From Microbacterium oxydans (GTDB lineage Bacteria > Actinomycetota > Actinomycetes > Actinomycetales > Microbacteriaceae): DNA of 64,000 nucleotides. The notes beneath the pieces are model-generated. The model was given only the letters and a program-made list of their open reading frames with translations. It ran no database searches and was not told the origin of the DNA. This document shows positions 10,609 through 19,415 of the stretch, in pieces; the first letter of the stretch is position 1, and each line of letters opens with the position of its first letter. The translations under genes were made by a program, and so were the position numbers. Location of the stretch: the NCBI RefSeq assembly GCF_000956405.1, contig NZ_JYIV01000028.1, positions 62,001 through 126,000 of the forward strand. Direction: 5' to 3'.

Positions 10609-11646
10609 ATGCGAACTCGCGGGAGCGGTGGCGAACATGTCGACGTGCCCGGTGCCGGTCGCCGGCGCCCGTCGTCAGGGCGCGTTTCCATGGCCATGGT
10701 CGCCGAGCGTGCCGGGGTCTCGGGTCAGACCGTCTCCCGTGTCGTCAACGGCAGTCCCCGAGTCGATCCCGACACTCGCGTCCGCGTCGAAAGCGCGATG
10801 GCGGAGCTCGGATACCGTCCGCACCGCGCAGCCCGCGCCCTGCGGACGGGGCGATCGCAGACCATCGGACTCGTCGTCACCACGCTCTCCACGGTGGGCA
10901 ACTCGCGCATGCTGCAGGCCACGGCGGAGGCGGCCGCGCAGCGCGGATACGCGCTCACGCTGGTGACCGCCGCCCGGGGTGTCGCCGAAGCCTTCGATCG
11001 CCTCGCCGAACAGGAGGTCGACGGGGCGATCGTCCTGAATGAGGCATCGGCCCTGCTCTCGGATGCGGGGCGCCCGACCGGGCTCCGGCTCGTGGTCGTC
11101 GACGCCCCTGCCGAGGCCGGGTTCACCTCGGTGCACAGCGATCACGCCGGTGGTGCGGCCACCGCCACTGCACGGCTCCTGGAGCTCGGGCACCGCACGG
11201 TCCATCACCTCGCCGGCCCTGAGGGCTCCTTCGCCGCCGCCGAGCGGGAACGGGGTTGGCGGGAGACCCTCGCATCCGTCGGCGTCGATGCTCCCTCCAT
11301 CGTCCGGGGCGACTGGAGCGCCGATTCGGGCCATGCGGCGGCGGCGGCGCTGTCGGCGAGCACCGCGGTCTTCTGTGCCAATGATCAGATGGCGCTCGGC
11401 CTGGTGCGAGCTCTCTCCGATGCGGGCCGACGCGTGCCCGAGGATGTCAGCGTGATCGGCTTCGACGACGTGCCGGATGCGGCGAACTACCGTCCGCCGC
11501 TGACCACCATCCGGCAGGACTTCCCGGCCCTCGCTCAGCGAGCGGTGTCGTCGTTGATCGACGCCATCGAGGGGGATGTGGAGACCCTCGAGGTCTCGGT
11601 CGTGGAGACGGGTCTGGTCGAGCGCGCCAGCACGGCATCGCGCTGA
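10609..11646 (+). CDS. LacI-family transcriptional regulator (probable gal regulator)
   Basis: 345 aa. The LacI helix-turn-helix and hinge lie at about residues 27-80: SMAMVAERAGVSGQTVSRVVNG, then ELGYRPHRAARAL. A periplasmic-binding-protein-like effector domain follows, ending with SVIGFDDVPDAANYRPPLTTI. It is divergent from galTKE with two palindromic operators between them, which suggests galactose-responsive repression. ATG 10609 has GGAG (10600-10603) upstream. The first 25 residues are an unusual basic tail; a later start is possible. Confidence 0.88.
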   Translation: MRTRGSGGEHVDVPGAGRRRPSSGRVSMAMVAERAGVSGQTVSRVVNGSPRVDPDTRVRVESAMAELGYRPHRAARALRTGRSQTIGLVVTTLSTVGNSRMLQATAEAAAQRGYALTLVTAARGVAEAFDRLAEQEVDGAIVLNEASALLSDAGRPTGLRLVVVDAPAEAGFTSVHSDHAGGAATATARLLELGHRTVHHLAGPEGSFAAAERERGWRETLASVGVDAPSIVRGDWSADSGHAAAAALSASTAVFCANDQMALGLVRALSDAGRRVPEDVSVIGFDDVPDAANYRPPLTTIRQDFPALAQRAVSSLIDAIEGDVETLEVSVVETGLVERASTASR

Positions 11647-11704
11647 CGATCGCACCCACCGAACGTTGCTGTTGCAGTTCGCCTCGATCTCGTGCCATGA
11701 TGCC

Positions 11705-11718
11705 GGAAAGCGTTTTCC
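11705..11718 (+). promoter_or_regulatory. LacI/cre-type operator upstream of the oxidoreductase operon
   Basis: GGAAAGCGTTTTCC is a near-perfect palindrome around a central CG, the classic LacI-family operator core. It lies 76 bp before the Gfo/Idh/MocA start and after the stop of the gal-linked LacI gene. It differs from the gal operators (TGTTnACGTnAACA), so the LacI protein at 15081-16145 is the more likely binder. Confidence 0.6.
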
Positions 11719-11794
11719 CATCGTCTCGGGCCCAGTGAATGGTCCAGCTACCGGGGAGCGCACCGACGGCCTCCTGCGACAGAAACGGAACACC

Positions 11795-12958
11795 ATGGCA
11801 CAGGCGAACACCCGCGAGATCGGGATCATCATGAACGGCGTCTCCGGGCGCATGGGCTACCGGCAGCACCTGGTGCGCTCGATCCTCGCGATCCGCGAGG
11901 AGGGCGGCATCGAACTCGCCGACGGCTCCCGCATCACGGTGAAGCCGATCCTGGTGGGACGCAGCGAGGCCAAGCTGGCCGAACTCGCCGCGAAGCACGG
12001 CATCGAGGACTGGACGACCGACCTCGATGCGGCGCTCGCCGACCCGCAGTGGGAGATCTACGCGGACTTCCTCGTGACCAAGGCGCGCGCCTCCGCGATC
12101 CGCAAGGCCATCGCCGCCGGCAAGGCGATCTACACCGAGAAGCCCACTGCGGAGTCGCTCGAGGAGGCACTCGAGCTCGCGCGCCTGGCGGACGAGGCGG
12201 GCGTCAAGACCGGCGTCGTGCACGACAAGCTGTATCTCCCTGGCCTGCAGAAGCTCAAGCGCCTGATCGACTCCGGCTTCTTCGGCCGCATCCTCTCCGT
12301 GCGCGGCGAGTTCGGCTACTGGGTGTTCGAGGGCGACTGGCAGCCCGCGCAGCGTCCGAGCTGGAACTACCGCACCGAGGACGGCGGCGGCATCATCACC
12401 GACATGTTCCCGCACTGGAACTACGTGCTGGAGAACCTGTTCGGCGAGGTCAAGAGCGTCTACGCGCAGGCCGCCGTGCACATCGCCGACCGCTGGGACG
12501 AGAAGGGCGAGCATTACACCGCCACCGCGGAGGACGCCGCATACGGCATCTTCGAGATCGAGGGCGGCGTGATCGCCGAGATCAACTCCTCGTGGACCGT
12601 GCGCGTCAACCGCGACGAGCTCGTGGAGTTCCAGGTCGACGGCACCCACGGATCCGCCGTGGTCGGACTCTTCGGCGCGAAGATCCAGCCCCGCAACGCC
12701 ACCCCGAAGCCCGTGTGGAACCCCGACCTCGAAGACACGCGCGACTACGACGCCGATTGGCAGAACGTGCCGACCAACGACGTGTTCCTCAACGGCTTCC
12801 GTCAGCAGTGGCAGGAGTACCTGGTCTCCTACGTCGAGGGCACCGACTACCCGTTCGACCTGCTCGCCGGTGCGCGTGGTGTGCAGTTCGCCGAGGCCGG
12901 ACTGACTTCCAGCGCCGAGGGCCGCAAGGTCGCCCTGTCGCCGCTGACCCTGGGCTGA
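11795..12958 (+). CDS. Gfo/Idh/MocA-family oxidoreductase
   Basis: 387 aa. The N-terminal nucleotide-binding fold has IIMNGVSGRMGYR, a variant of the usual GxGxxG, and the conserved AIYTEKPTAESLEEA (the EKP motif of the family). VVHDKLYLPG and a C-terminal substrate domain follow. Members oxidise or epimerise polyols, inositols and sugar derivatives with NAD(P). It is first in a four- or five-gene run with a DUF993 protein and a sugar-phosphate isomerase-like protein, so it probably carries out the first oxidation of an imported sugar or polyol. Length is typical. Confidence 0.88.
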   Translation: MAQANTREIGIIMNGVSGRMGYRQHLVRSILAIREEGGIELADGSRITVKPILVGRSEAKLAELAAKHGIEDWTTDLDAALADPQWEIYADFLVTKARASAIRKAIAAGKAIYTEKPTAESLEEALELARLADEAGVKTGVVHDKLYLPGLQKLKRLIDSGFFGRILSVRGEFGYWVFEGDWQPAQRPSWNYRTEDGGGIITDMFPHWNYVLENLFGEVKSVYAQAAVHIADRWDEKGEHYTATAEDAAYGIFEIEGGVIAEINSSWTVRVNRDELVEFQVDGTHGSAVVGLFGAKIQPRNATPKPVWNPDLEDTRDYDADWQNVPTNDVFLNGFRQQWQEYLVSYVEGTDYPFDLLAGARGVQFAEAGLTSSAEGRKVALSPLTLG

Positions 12959-12965
12959 GGCGCGC

Positions 12966-14129
12966 ATGAGCACTCTGCGCCTTCTCCGCCCCAGCGGTGA
13001 GACGTTCGCCGCCGCCCTCAACGACTCGGGCGCATACACCCGCCCGACGACGCCGCTGCAGAGCCGCGTCGCCTACGCCGCGGCACACGTCGTGCCGAAG
13101 GTGCATGCCGACAACACTCCGGGGCAGCCGGCGGACATCGACTGGGATGCCACCCTCGCGTTCCGCCGCAATGTGTACTCCTGGGGCCTCGGCGTCGCGG
13201 ACGCGATGGACACGGCTCAGCGGAACATGGGTCTCGATGCCGCAGCCACCCGCGAGCTGATCGCCCGCAGCGCCCAGGTCGCGCGCGAGGAGGGCGGCTC
13301 GGTCGTGGTCGGCGTCAACACCGACCACGTCGCCGAGACGCGCATCTCCCTCGAACAGGTGATCGCGGCCTACACCGAGCAGCTGCACTTCACCGAGGAG
13401 CAGGGGGCCGGGCCCGTGCTGATGGCCTCGCGCCACCTCGCCCGCGTGACCACGGATGCCGCCGACTATCGTCGCGTGTACCGGGAGGTGCTGTCGCGCG
13501 CGACGACACCCGTGGTGCTGCACTGGCTGGGCACGGCGTTCGATCCCGAGCTCGCCGGCTACTTCGGTGCTGCGGACTGGCAGACGGCGTCCGAGGTGCT
13601 GCTGCAGATCATCGCCGAGAGCCCGGGCAAGGTCGCGGGCGTCAAGATGAGCCTGTTGAACGCCGAGTCCGAGATCGCGGTGCGTTCGCGCCTCCCCGAA
13701 GGCGTCAGGATGTTCACCGGCGACGACTTCAACTACGTGGACCTGATCGGCGGCGCCGCTGACCGCGCCCACTCCGACGCGCTGCTGGGAGCCTTCGCCG
13801 CGATCACCCCTGTCGCGTCGGCGGCGATCCAGGCGCTCGACGCGGGTGATGCCGCGGAGTACCGGCGGATCCTCGGTCCGACCGAGGCGCTCAGCAGGCA
13901 GGTGTTCGCCGCGCCCACCTTCTACTACAAGACCGGTGTGGCGTTCCTGGCGTGGTTGAACGGGCACCAGCCCGGGTTCCAGATGGTCGGCGGGCTGCAT
14001 TCCGCGCGCAGCCTGCCGCATCTGAGCCGCATCGTCGAACTCGCGAACGACTCGCTCGCGCTCGAGCAGCCCGAGCTCGCCCGTGAACGGTGGCACAGCA
14101 TGTTGCGAGTGAACGGAGTGGACGCATGA
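12966..14129 (+). CDS. DUF993 family protein (dihydrodipicolinate synthase-like fold)
   Basis: 387 aa. The sequence, with VVVGVNTDH, TTPVVLHWLGTAFDPEL and GKVAGVKMSLLNAE, matches DUF993, whose members look like class I aldolases of the DHDPS type; the Lys in GVKMSLL is a candidate Schiff-base residue. I infer an aldol cleavage or dehydration step. Its start is 7 bp after the oxidoreductase stop and its end overlaps the next start (ATGA), so these three act in one pathway. Confidence 0.8.
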   Translation: MSTLRLLRPSGETFAAALNDSGAYTRPTTPLQSRVAYAAAHVVPKVHADNTPGQPADIDWDATLAFRRNVYSWGLGVADAMDTAQRNMGLDAAATRELIARSAQVAREEGGSVVVGVNTDHVAETRISLEQVIAAYTEQLHFTEEQGAGPVLMASRHLARVTTDAADYRRVYREVLSRATTPVVLHWLGTAFDPELAGYFGAADWQTASEVLLQIIAESPGKVAGVKMSLLNAESEIAVRSRLPEGVRMFTGDDFNYVDLIGGAADRAHSDALLGAFAAITPVASAAIQALDAGDAAEYRRILGPTEALSRQVFAAPTFYYKTGVAFLAWLNGHQPGFQMVGGLHSARSLPHLSRIVELANDSLALEQPELARERWHSMLRVNGVDA

Positions 14130-15004
14130 GCCGCGATGCGCAGACTCCCGATCCACGACTGTCGATCAATCAGGCGACCATCAAGCATGCCGACCTCGCG
14201 ACGGCTCTGCGCGTCACGGCCGCTGCCGGTGTGCAGTCGATCGGACTCTGGCGTGAGCCCGTGAACGAGGTCGGTCTCGACGTCGCGGCGCGGATGCTCT
14301 CCGACTCGGGGCTCCGGTTCTCCACCCACTGCCGGGGCGGATTCTTCACGCTGCCGGACGGGGCGGAGAGGGAAGCGGCGCTCGACGACAACCGCCGTGC
14401 GATCGAGGAGACCGCGACGCTCGCGGCCGCGGGTGCCGAAGGATCCACCGCTGTGCTGGTGCTCGTCGCCGGCGGTCTGCCTGCGGGGTCGCGCGATCTG
14501 GTCGGAGCGCGTGAGCGCGTGCGCGATGCCATCGGCGCGCTGACCCCCGACGCGAAGGCTGCGGGTGTGACGCTCGCGATCGAGCCGCTGCATCCGATGT
14601 ACGCCTCCGATCGTGCCGTCGTCTCGACGCTCGGGCAGGCGCTCGACATCGCGGGCGACTTCGAGCCCGATGTGGTGGGCGCGGCCGTCGACACGTTCCA
14701 CATCTGGTGGGATCCGCAGGTGCTCGAGCAGATCGCACGCGCCGGCCGGGAGGGACGCATCGCCACGTACCAGGTGTGCGACTGGATGACACCCCTCGCG
14801 GCTGATGTGCTGCTCTCGCGGCACTACACCGGCGAGGGGGTGATCGACTTCGCCTCGCTCACCCGCGCCGTGGTCGCGACCGGGTACGACCGCGACATCG
14901 AGGTCGAGATCTTCCACGCCGACATCTGGGCGGATGATCCGGAGAACGTCGTGCGGCGGACCGCCGAGACGTTCGCCGAGGCGATCTCCCCGCACCTGGG
15001 GTGA
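14126..15004 (+). CDS. Sugar phosphate isomerase/epimerase (AP endonuclease 2-like TIM barrel)
   Basis: 292 aa. LSINQATIKHADLATALRVTAAAGVQSIGLW is the usual opening strand and helix of this family. Metal-ligand regions include LAIEPLHPMY, GAAVDTFHIWWDP and the final DIEVEIFH. Such proteins interconvert keto-sugars or dehydrate inosose-like polyols using a divalent metal. It is coupled to the DUF993 gene by a 4-bp overlap. Exact substrate not known. Confidence 0.85.
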   Translation: MSRDAQTPDPRLSINQATIKHADLATALRVTAAAGVQSIGLWREPVNEVGLDVAARMLSDSGLRFSTHCRGGFFTLPDGAEREAALDDNRRAIEETATLAAAGAEGSTAVLVLVAGGLPAGSRDLVGARERVRDAIGALTPDAKAAGVTLAIEPLHPMYASDRAVVSTLGQALDIAGDFEPDVVGAAVDTFHIWWDPQVLEQIARAGREGRIATYQVCDWMTPLAADVLLSRHYTGEGVIDFASLTRAVVATGYDRDIEVEIFHADIWADDPENVVRRTAETFAEAISPHLG

Positions 15005-15080
15005 GGATGTCCGGTCGTCGGCGCCGTGCCGTCCGTCGGGGAGATGCTGTGGCGGGACGGTGGCAAGTAGGATCTGGGGC

Positions 15081-16145
15081 ATGACCAAGCCCGCAACGTC
15101 CGCGGAGCGGCCAGCGCGGTCTCCGCGTCATGCGCGAGGACCCGCACCCACCCTGCACGACGTCGCACGCGAGGCAGGGGTGTCGCTGGCGACCGCATCG
15201 CGCGTGCTGAACGGCTCCGAGCGCAAGGTCGCCGAGTCGTTCCGGGAGCGGGTGGAGTCCGCGGCCGGGAAGCTGGGGTACACCGCCAATGTGTCGGCCC
15301 AGTCGATCGCGAAAGGTACCTCGCCGGTCATCGCGCTGCTCGTCGCCGACATCGCGGACCCCTATTTCGGACTGATCGCCTCTGGCGTGGCCAGGGGAGC
15401 GGATGAGGAGGGTCTGGTCGTGACGATCGCGATCACCGAGCGGGACCAGGCGCGTGAGGCGAGGATCGTGCGGGCCCTGCGCGGGCAGCGACCCCGAGGG
15501 CTGATCCTCGCCGCCTCCCGCACACAGGAGGCCACCGAGGCCGAGACCGCGCACGAGCTCGCGGAGTTCGTGCGCCAGGGCGGCCGCGTCGTGGCATTCG
15601 GGCCCGACGGCGAGGGAGAGCGCCGCATCGAGATCGACAACCGCTCCGGTGCCGAGGCGTTGGGTCGCCTGATGGCAGAGCGCGGATACCGCCGAGCGGT
15701 CGTGCTCGGTGCGGCCGACGGGGTGCGAACCTCGGACGACCGTCTCGCCGGCTTCCGTGCCGGCTTCGAGAGTGCGGGCGGCGCGGTCGAGAGCGTGCAC
15801 CGCGGCGACTTCCGTCGGGAGTCCGGGGCTGCGGGGATGAGGGCGGCGCTCGCCGACGGCGTCGCAGCCGGCACACTCGTGTTCGCGATCAGCGACGTGG
15901 TGGCACTCGGGGCGATGTCCGCGATCCGCGACGCAGGGCGCGAGATCGGGCCTGACATCGCAGTCTGCGGGTTCGACGACGTCCCCGCGAGCAGCGACGT
16001 CTCCCCGACATTGACGACGGTGCGTGTGCCGCTGAGCGACGTCGGGTATCAGGCGTTCCGTGCCACGGTCGACATCGAGTGGGAGCAGGCCCCGCTGCCG
16101 CTCGAGGTCATCGTGCGCGCGAGCACCCCGGTGGTCGGCTCGTGA
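15081..16145 (+). CDS. LacI-family transcriptional regulator
   Basis: 354 aa. The HTH TLHDVAREAGVSLATASRVLNGS and hinge ELGYTANVSAQS-type sequence lie at about residues 24-75. The effector domain has LLVADIADPYFGLIASGV and ends with CGFDDVPASSDVSPTLTTV. ATG 15081 follows TAGGAT (15068-15073) by 7 nt with no ribosome binding site, so it likely has its own leaderless promoter although it lies between catabolic genes. It is the natural regulator of the flanking sugar cluster. The downstream glycerate kinase overlaps its stop. Confidence 0.9.
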   Translation: MTKPATSAERPARSPRHARGPAPTLHDVAREAGVSLATASRVLNGSERKVAESFRERVESAAGKLGYTANVSAQSIAKGTSPVIALLVADIADPYFGLIASGVARGADEEGLVVTIAITERDQAREARIVRALRGQRPRGLILAASRTQEATEAETAHELAEFVRQGGRVVAFGPDGEGERRIEIDNRSGAEALGRLMAERGYRRAVVLGAADGVRTSDDRLAGFRAGFESAGGAVESVHRGDFRRESGAAGMRAALADGVAAGTLVFAISDVVALGAMSAIRDAGREIGPDIAVCGFDDVPASSDVSPTLTTVRVPLSDVGYQAFRATVDIEWEQAPLPLEVIVRASTPVVGS

Positions 16146-17293
16146 CCAGGGTCGTGCTGGCTCCGGACAGCTTCAAGGGCACGATCACGGCGGTGGACGC
16201 GGCCATCGCGCTCGCAGAAGGCTGGGCTTCGGTCGAACCCGAGGCCGAGTTCGTGCATCGACCGATGGCGGACGGGGGCGAGGGCACCGTGGCGGCTTTC
16301 GAAGCGGCAGTGCCCGGCGCCGTGCGTATGCCCCTCACCGTCGACGGGCCTGCCGGGGAGCGGATCGACACGTTCTGGCTGCTGCTGCCTCCGACGGAGG
16401 ACGCTCCCGGTGGGACAGGGGTCATCGACCTCGCGTCGACCTCCGGCATCGAACTGCTGCACGAGCTGCGCCCCTGGGATGCGGATACGACCGGCCTCGG
16501 TCAAGCCCTGACCGCAGCGATCGACCACGGTGTGTCGCGCCTCGTCGTCGGCATCGGCTCCAGTGCGTCCACAGACGGAGGCATCGGAATGCTCTCGGCT
16601 CTCGGGGCGCGGTTCCTCGACTCCGCGGGCGTTCCGGTCGCTCGCGGGGCTCGGGGCGTCAGCGACATCGCGTCCGTCGATCTGACCGCGCTGCGCGCTG
16701 CCCCCGATGTGCGGGTGCTCACCGACGTCACGAATCCGCTCACCGGCCCGCGCGGTGCGGCAGCGGTGTTCGGCCCCCAGAAGGGGCTGCGATCGGACGA
16801 TGACATCGCTCTCGTCGACGACGGCCTCGGTCGTCTCGCCGAGCTGCTCGCAATCGATCCCCAAGGGCGAGGATACGGCGCGGCCGGCGGAACGGGGGCG
16901 GCCCTCGTCGCGTGGGGCGGCGTGCTCGCTCCCGGCGCCGCGGAGGTCGCCGAGCTCATCGGTCTCGCCGACGCGCTCTCCGACGCCGACGTGATCATCA
17001 CGGGGGAGGGCTCGTACGACGGCCAATCCGGAGACGGCAAGGTGCCGTCGTTCCTCGCGGCACTCGCAGCCGAGGCGGGGGCTGTGGCGATGCTCGCGGC
17101 GGGGCGGGTCACTGACGACGCCGACACCTCGTCGTTCGTCCGGTTCGCGTCTCTCACCGAGCTCGCGGGATCGTCCGAGGCGGCGCTCGCCGAACCGGCC
17201 CGCTGGCTGCGTGCAGCCGGTGCGATCCTGGCCCATGCCGCGCCGGCGCGTACCGCCGCAGGTCGCGCCGCAGCGGCCGGCGACTCGTCCTGA
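16142..17293 (+). CDS. Glycerate kinase (GarK/GlxK family)
   Basis: 383 aa. The N-terminal APDSFKGTITA, then RPMADGGEGT, GIGSSASTDGGIGML and ITGEGSYDGQSGDGK are all hallmark motifs of type I glycerate kinase. It phosphorylates glycerate with ATP (2- or 3-phosphoglycerate product not decidable here). This implies that the upstream catabolic pathway, or a neighbouring one, yields glycerate. GTG start overlaps the LacI stop (GTGA). Confidence 0.92.
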   Translation: MTRVVLAPDSFKGTITAVDAAIALAEGWASVEPEAEFVHRPMADGGEGTVAAFEAAVPGAVRMPLTVDGPAGERIDTFWLLLPPTEDAPGGTGVIDLASTSGIELLHELRPWDADTTGLGQALTAAIDHGVSRLVVGIGSSASTDGGIGMLSALGARFLDSAGVPVARGARGVSDIASVDLTALRAAPDVRVLTDVTNPLTGPRGAAAVFGPQKGLRSDDDIALVDDGLGRLAELLAIDPQGRGYGAAGGTGAALVAWGGVLAPGAAEVAELIGLADALSDADVIITGEGSYDGQSGDGKVPSFLAALAAEAGAVAMLAAGRVTDDADTSSFVRFASLTELAGSSEAALAEPARWLRAAGAILAHAAPARTAAGRAAAAGDSS

Positions 17294-17318
17294 CCGCCGG
17301 CGCGAGACCGACGGTCAG
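17290..17318. terminator. Weak hairpin between convergent glycerate kinase and pgm
   Basis: CTGACCG (17290-17296) and CGGTCAG (17312-17318) form a 7-bp stem with a 15-nt loop in the 31-bp gap between two convergent stops. There is no T-run. It could serve both directions, but the evidence is modest. Confidence 0.35.
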
Positions 17319-17324
17319 GTCTGG

Positions 17325-18968
17325 TCAGTCGCCGAGCGCGGCGGAGACCACGGCGCGTGCTTCGGCCTGCACCTCGGCGAGGTGCTCGGGGCCGCGCAGG
17401 CTCTCGGCGTAGAGCTTGTAGACGTCCTCCGTGCCCGAGGGGCGAGCGGCGAACCAGGCGTGTTCGGTCTGCACCTTGAGGCCGCCGATCGCCGCGCCGT
17501 TGCCCGGAGCGTGCGACAGCTTCGCCGTGATGTCCTCGCCGGCGAGCGCGGTCGCCGTCACCGCCTCGGGGGCGAGCTTGCCGAGGGTCGCCTTCTGCTC
17601 CGGAGTGGCCGGCGCATCGACGCGCTGATACGCCGAGGCTCCGAAGGCGGTCTCCAGTTCGCGGTACCGCTCCGAGGGAGTCTTCCCCGTGACGGCGATG
17701 ATCTCGGCGGCCAGCAGGCACAGCAGGATGCCGTCCTTGTCGGTCGACCAGACCGAGCCGTCCTTGCGGAGGAACGAGGCACCGGCCGACTCCTCTCCGC
17801 CGAACGCGACGGAGCCGTCGAGCAGGCCGGGGACGAACCACTTGAATCCGACCGGCACCTCCAGCAGGCGCCTTCCGAGCGACTCGGCGACGCGGTCGAT
17901 GATCATGGACGAGACCAGCGTCTTGCCGATCGCGGCGTCGCGGGGCCACCCCTCCCGGTGCGAGAACAGGTAGTCGATGGCGACCGCGAGGTAGTGGTTC
18001 GGATTCATCAGTCCGGCATCCGGAGTCACGATCCCATGACGGTCGGCATCGGCGTCGTTCCCGGTGAGGACGTCGTAGGAGCCCTTCTTCGCGACCAGTG
18101 ACGCCATCGCCGAGGGAGACGACGGATCCATCCGGATCTTCTCGTCCCAGTCGAGCGTCATGAAGCGCCACGTCGGGTCGACCTCGGGGTTGACGACGGT
18201 GAGGTCGAGGTCGTGCATCTCGGCGATCAGCGACCAGTATTCGACGGAGGCCCCGCCCAGCGGGTCGGCGCCGATGCTGACACCGGCGCTGCGGATCGAG
18301 TCGATGTCGATGATCGAGGGCAGGTCGCGCACGTAGGCGTCACGGAAGTCGTAGCCGGTGAGCGAATCCCAGTCGATGTCGGCGAAGCGCTCCAGCTTCA
18401 CGCCCTCGAGCCCTGCCGCGATCAGCGCGTTCGCCCGGTCGGCGATCCAGCTCGTGGCGTCGGTGTCTGCGGGCCCGCCGTGCGGGGGGTTGTACTTGAA
18501 TCCACCGTCACGCGGAGGGTTGTGCGAGGGGGTGACGACGATGCCGTCGGCTCGACCGGGGTCGTCCGCCGCCTTGCCGCGGTTGTAGGTGAGGATCGCG
18601 TGGCTGAGCGCCGGGGTCGGCACCCATGAGTCGCGGGAGTCCACGCGCACATCGATGCCGTTCGCGAGCAGTACCTCGATAGCGCTGCGCTCCGCGGGGA
18701 GAGAGAGCGCGTGCGTGTCGCGTCCGAGGAACAGTGGACCGGTGATCCCCTGCGCGTCGCGGTAGTCCACGATCGCCTGTGTCGTGGCGAGGATGTGGTT
18801 CTCGTTGAAGCTGTTCGACAGCGAGGATCCGCGATGGCCGCTGGTGCCGAACACCACGCGCTCCGCCGCCACGTCGGGGTTCGGTGTGCGGTCGTAGTAC
18901 GCGGCGATCAGCTCGTCGACATCGATCAGGTCACTTTCCTCCGCGGGGAGGCCGGCACGGCTGCTCAT
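17325..18968 (-). CDS. pgm: Phosphoglucomutase (alpha-D-glucose-phosphate specific)
   Basis: 547 aa. [12 protein letters not shown] (N-terminal), the phosphoserine loop [17 protein letters not shown], the metal loop [12 protein letters not shown] and the sugar-binding [11 protein letters not shown] are all intact, followed by the phosphate-binding RPSGTED. It interconverts glucose-1- and glucose-6-phosphate, joining galactose (via UDP-glucose) and glycogen metabolism to glycolysis. ATG 18968 follows GAGAGG closely; the 32-codon extension upstream lacks family sequence. Confidence 0.95.
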   Translation of the reverse strand: MSSRAGLPAEESDLIDVDELIAAYYDRTPNPDVAAERVVFGTSGHRGSSLSNSFNENHILATTQAIVDYRDAQGITGPLFLGRDTHALSLPAERSAIEVLLANGIDVRVDSRDSWVPTPALSHAILTYNRGKAADDPGRADGIVVTPSHNPPRDGGFKYNPPHGGPADTDATSWIADRANALIAAGLEGVKLERFADIDWDSLTGYDFRDAYVRDLPSIIDIDSIRSAGVSIGADPLGGASVEYWSLIAEMHDLDLTVVNPEVDPTWRFMTLDWDEKIRMDPSSPSAMASLVAKKGSYDVLTGNDADADRHGIVTPDAGLMNPNHYLAVAIDYLFSHREGWPRDAAIGKTLVSSMIIDRVAESLGRRLLEVPVGFKWFVPGLLDGSVAFGGEESAGASFLRKDGSVWSTDKDGILLCLLAAEIIAVTGKTPSERYRELETAFGASAYQRVDAPATPEQKATLGKLAPEAVTATALAGEDITAKLSHAPGNGAAIGGLKVQTEHAWFAARPSGTEDVYKLYAESLRGPEHLAEVQAEARAVVSAALGD

Positions 18969-19124
18969 CCTCTCAGTCTGCCCCCTGTTGGACGCGACCG
19001 CATCCGGGAAGTCATCTCTCCGGCGAGAGAGGAGCACGCAGCAGAATACTGCATGTGTCCTCATGTGTGGCGTAACCTTGCACAGACGAAGTCAATGACG
19101 TTCGTTCTTCGCGGAGGAGGCACC

Positions 19125-19415
19125 GTGTCCCAGGGTTTCGACGTCGACACCGACGTATTGCGGGCGATGGCGCAGAAGGTGCGTCGTGTGATACGCGACC
19201 TCGCGCCGCTCGACATGGAAGCGCCCACGCGTGCCGGACACGACGGCGTCATCGCCGCGGGCTCCGACTTCCGTTCTGCGTGGTCGCGCGGCCTGTCGGC
19301 GCGGGCGACCGACTCGCACGACTTCGCAGACCGCATCGATCAGACCGCGCGGGTGTTCGACGACGGTGACGACGCTGCCAAGGCGGAGCTCGACGCGATG
19401 ATCTGGGGCCTGTGA
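19125..19415 (+). CDS. Small WXG100-like protein, partner of the downstream toxin
   Basis: 96 aa, acidic, helical, with SAWSRGLS near residue 50 resembling a W-x-G turn. Its size, position immediately before a large toxin-like protein and TGATG overlap with it (stop at 19413-19415) fit the small helical partners that escort type VII-secreted effectors. GCGGAGGAGG just before GTG 19125 is the strongest ribosome binding site in this region, so I prefer it to ATG 19095. No type VII secretion machinery is in the window. The role as partner is inference. Confidence 0.7.
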   Translation: MSQGFDVDTDVLRAMAQKVRRVIRDLAPLDMEAPTRAGHDGVIAAGSDFRSAWSRGLSARATDSHDFADRIDQTARVFDDGDDAAKAELDAMIWGL

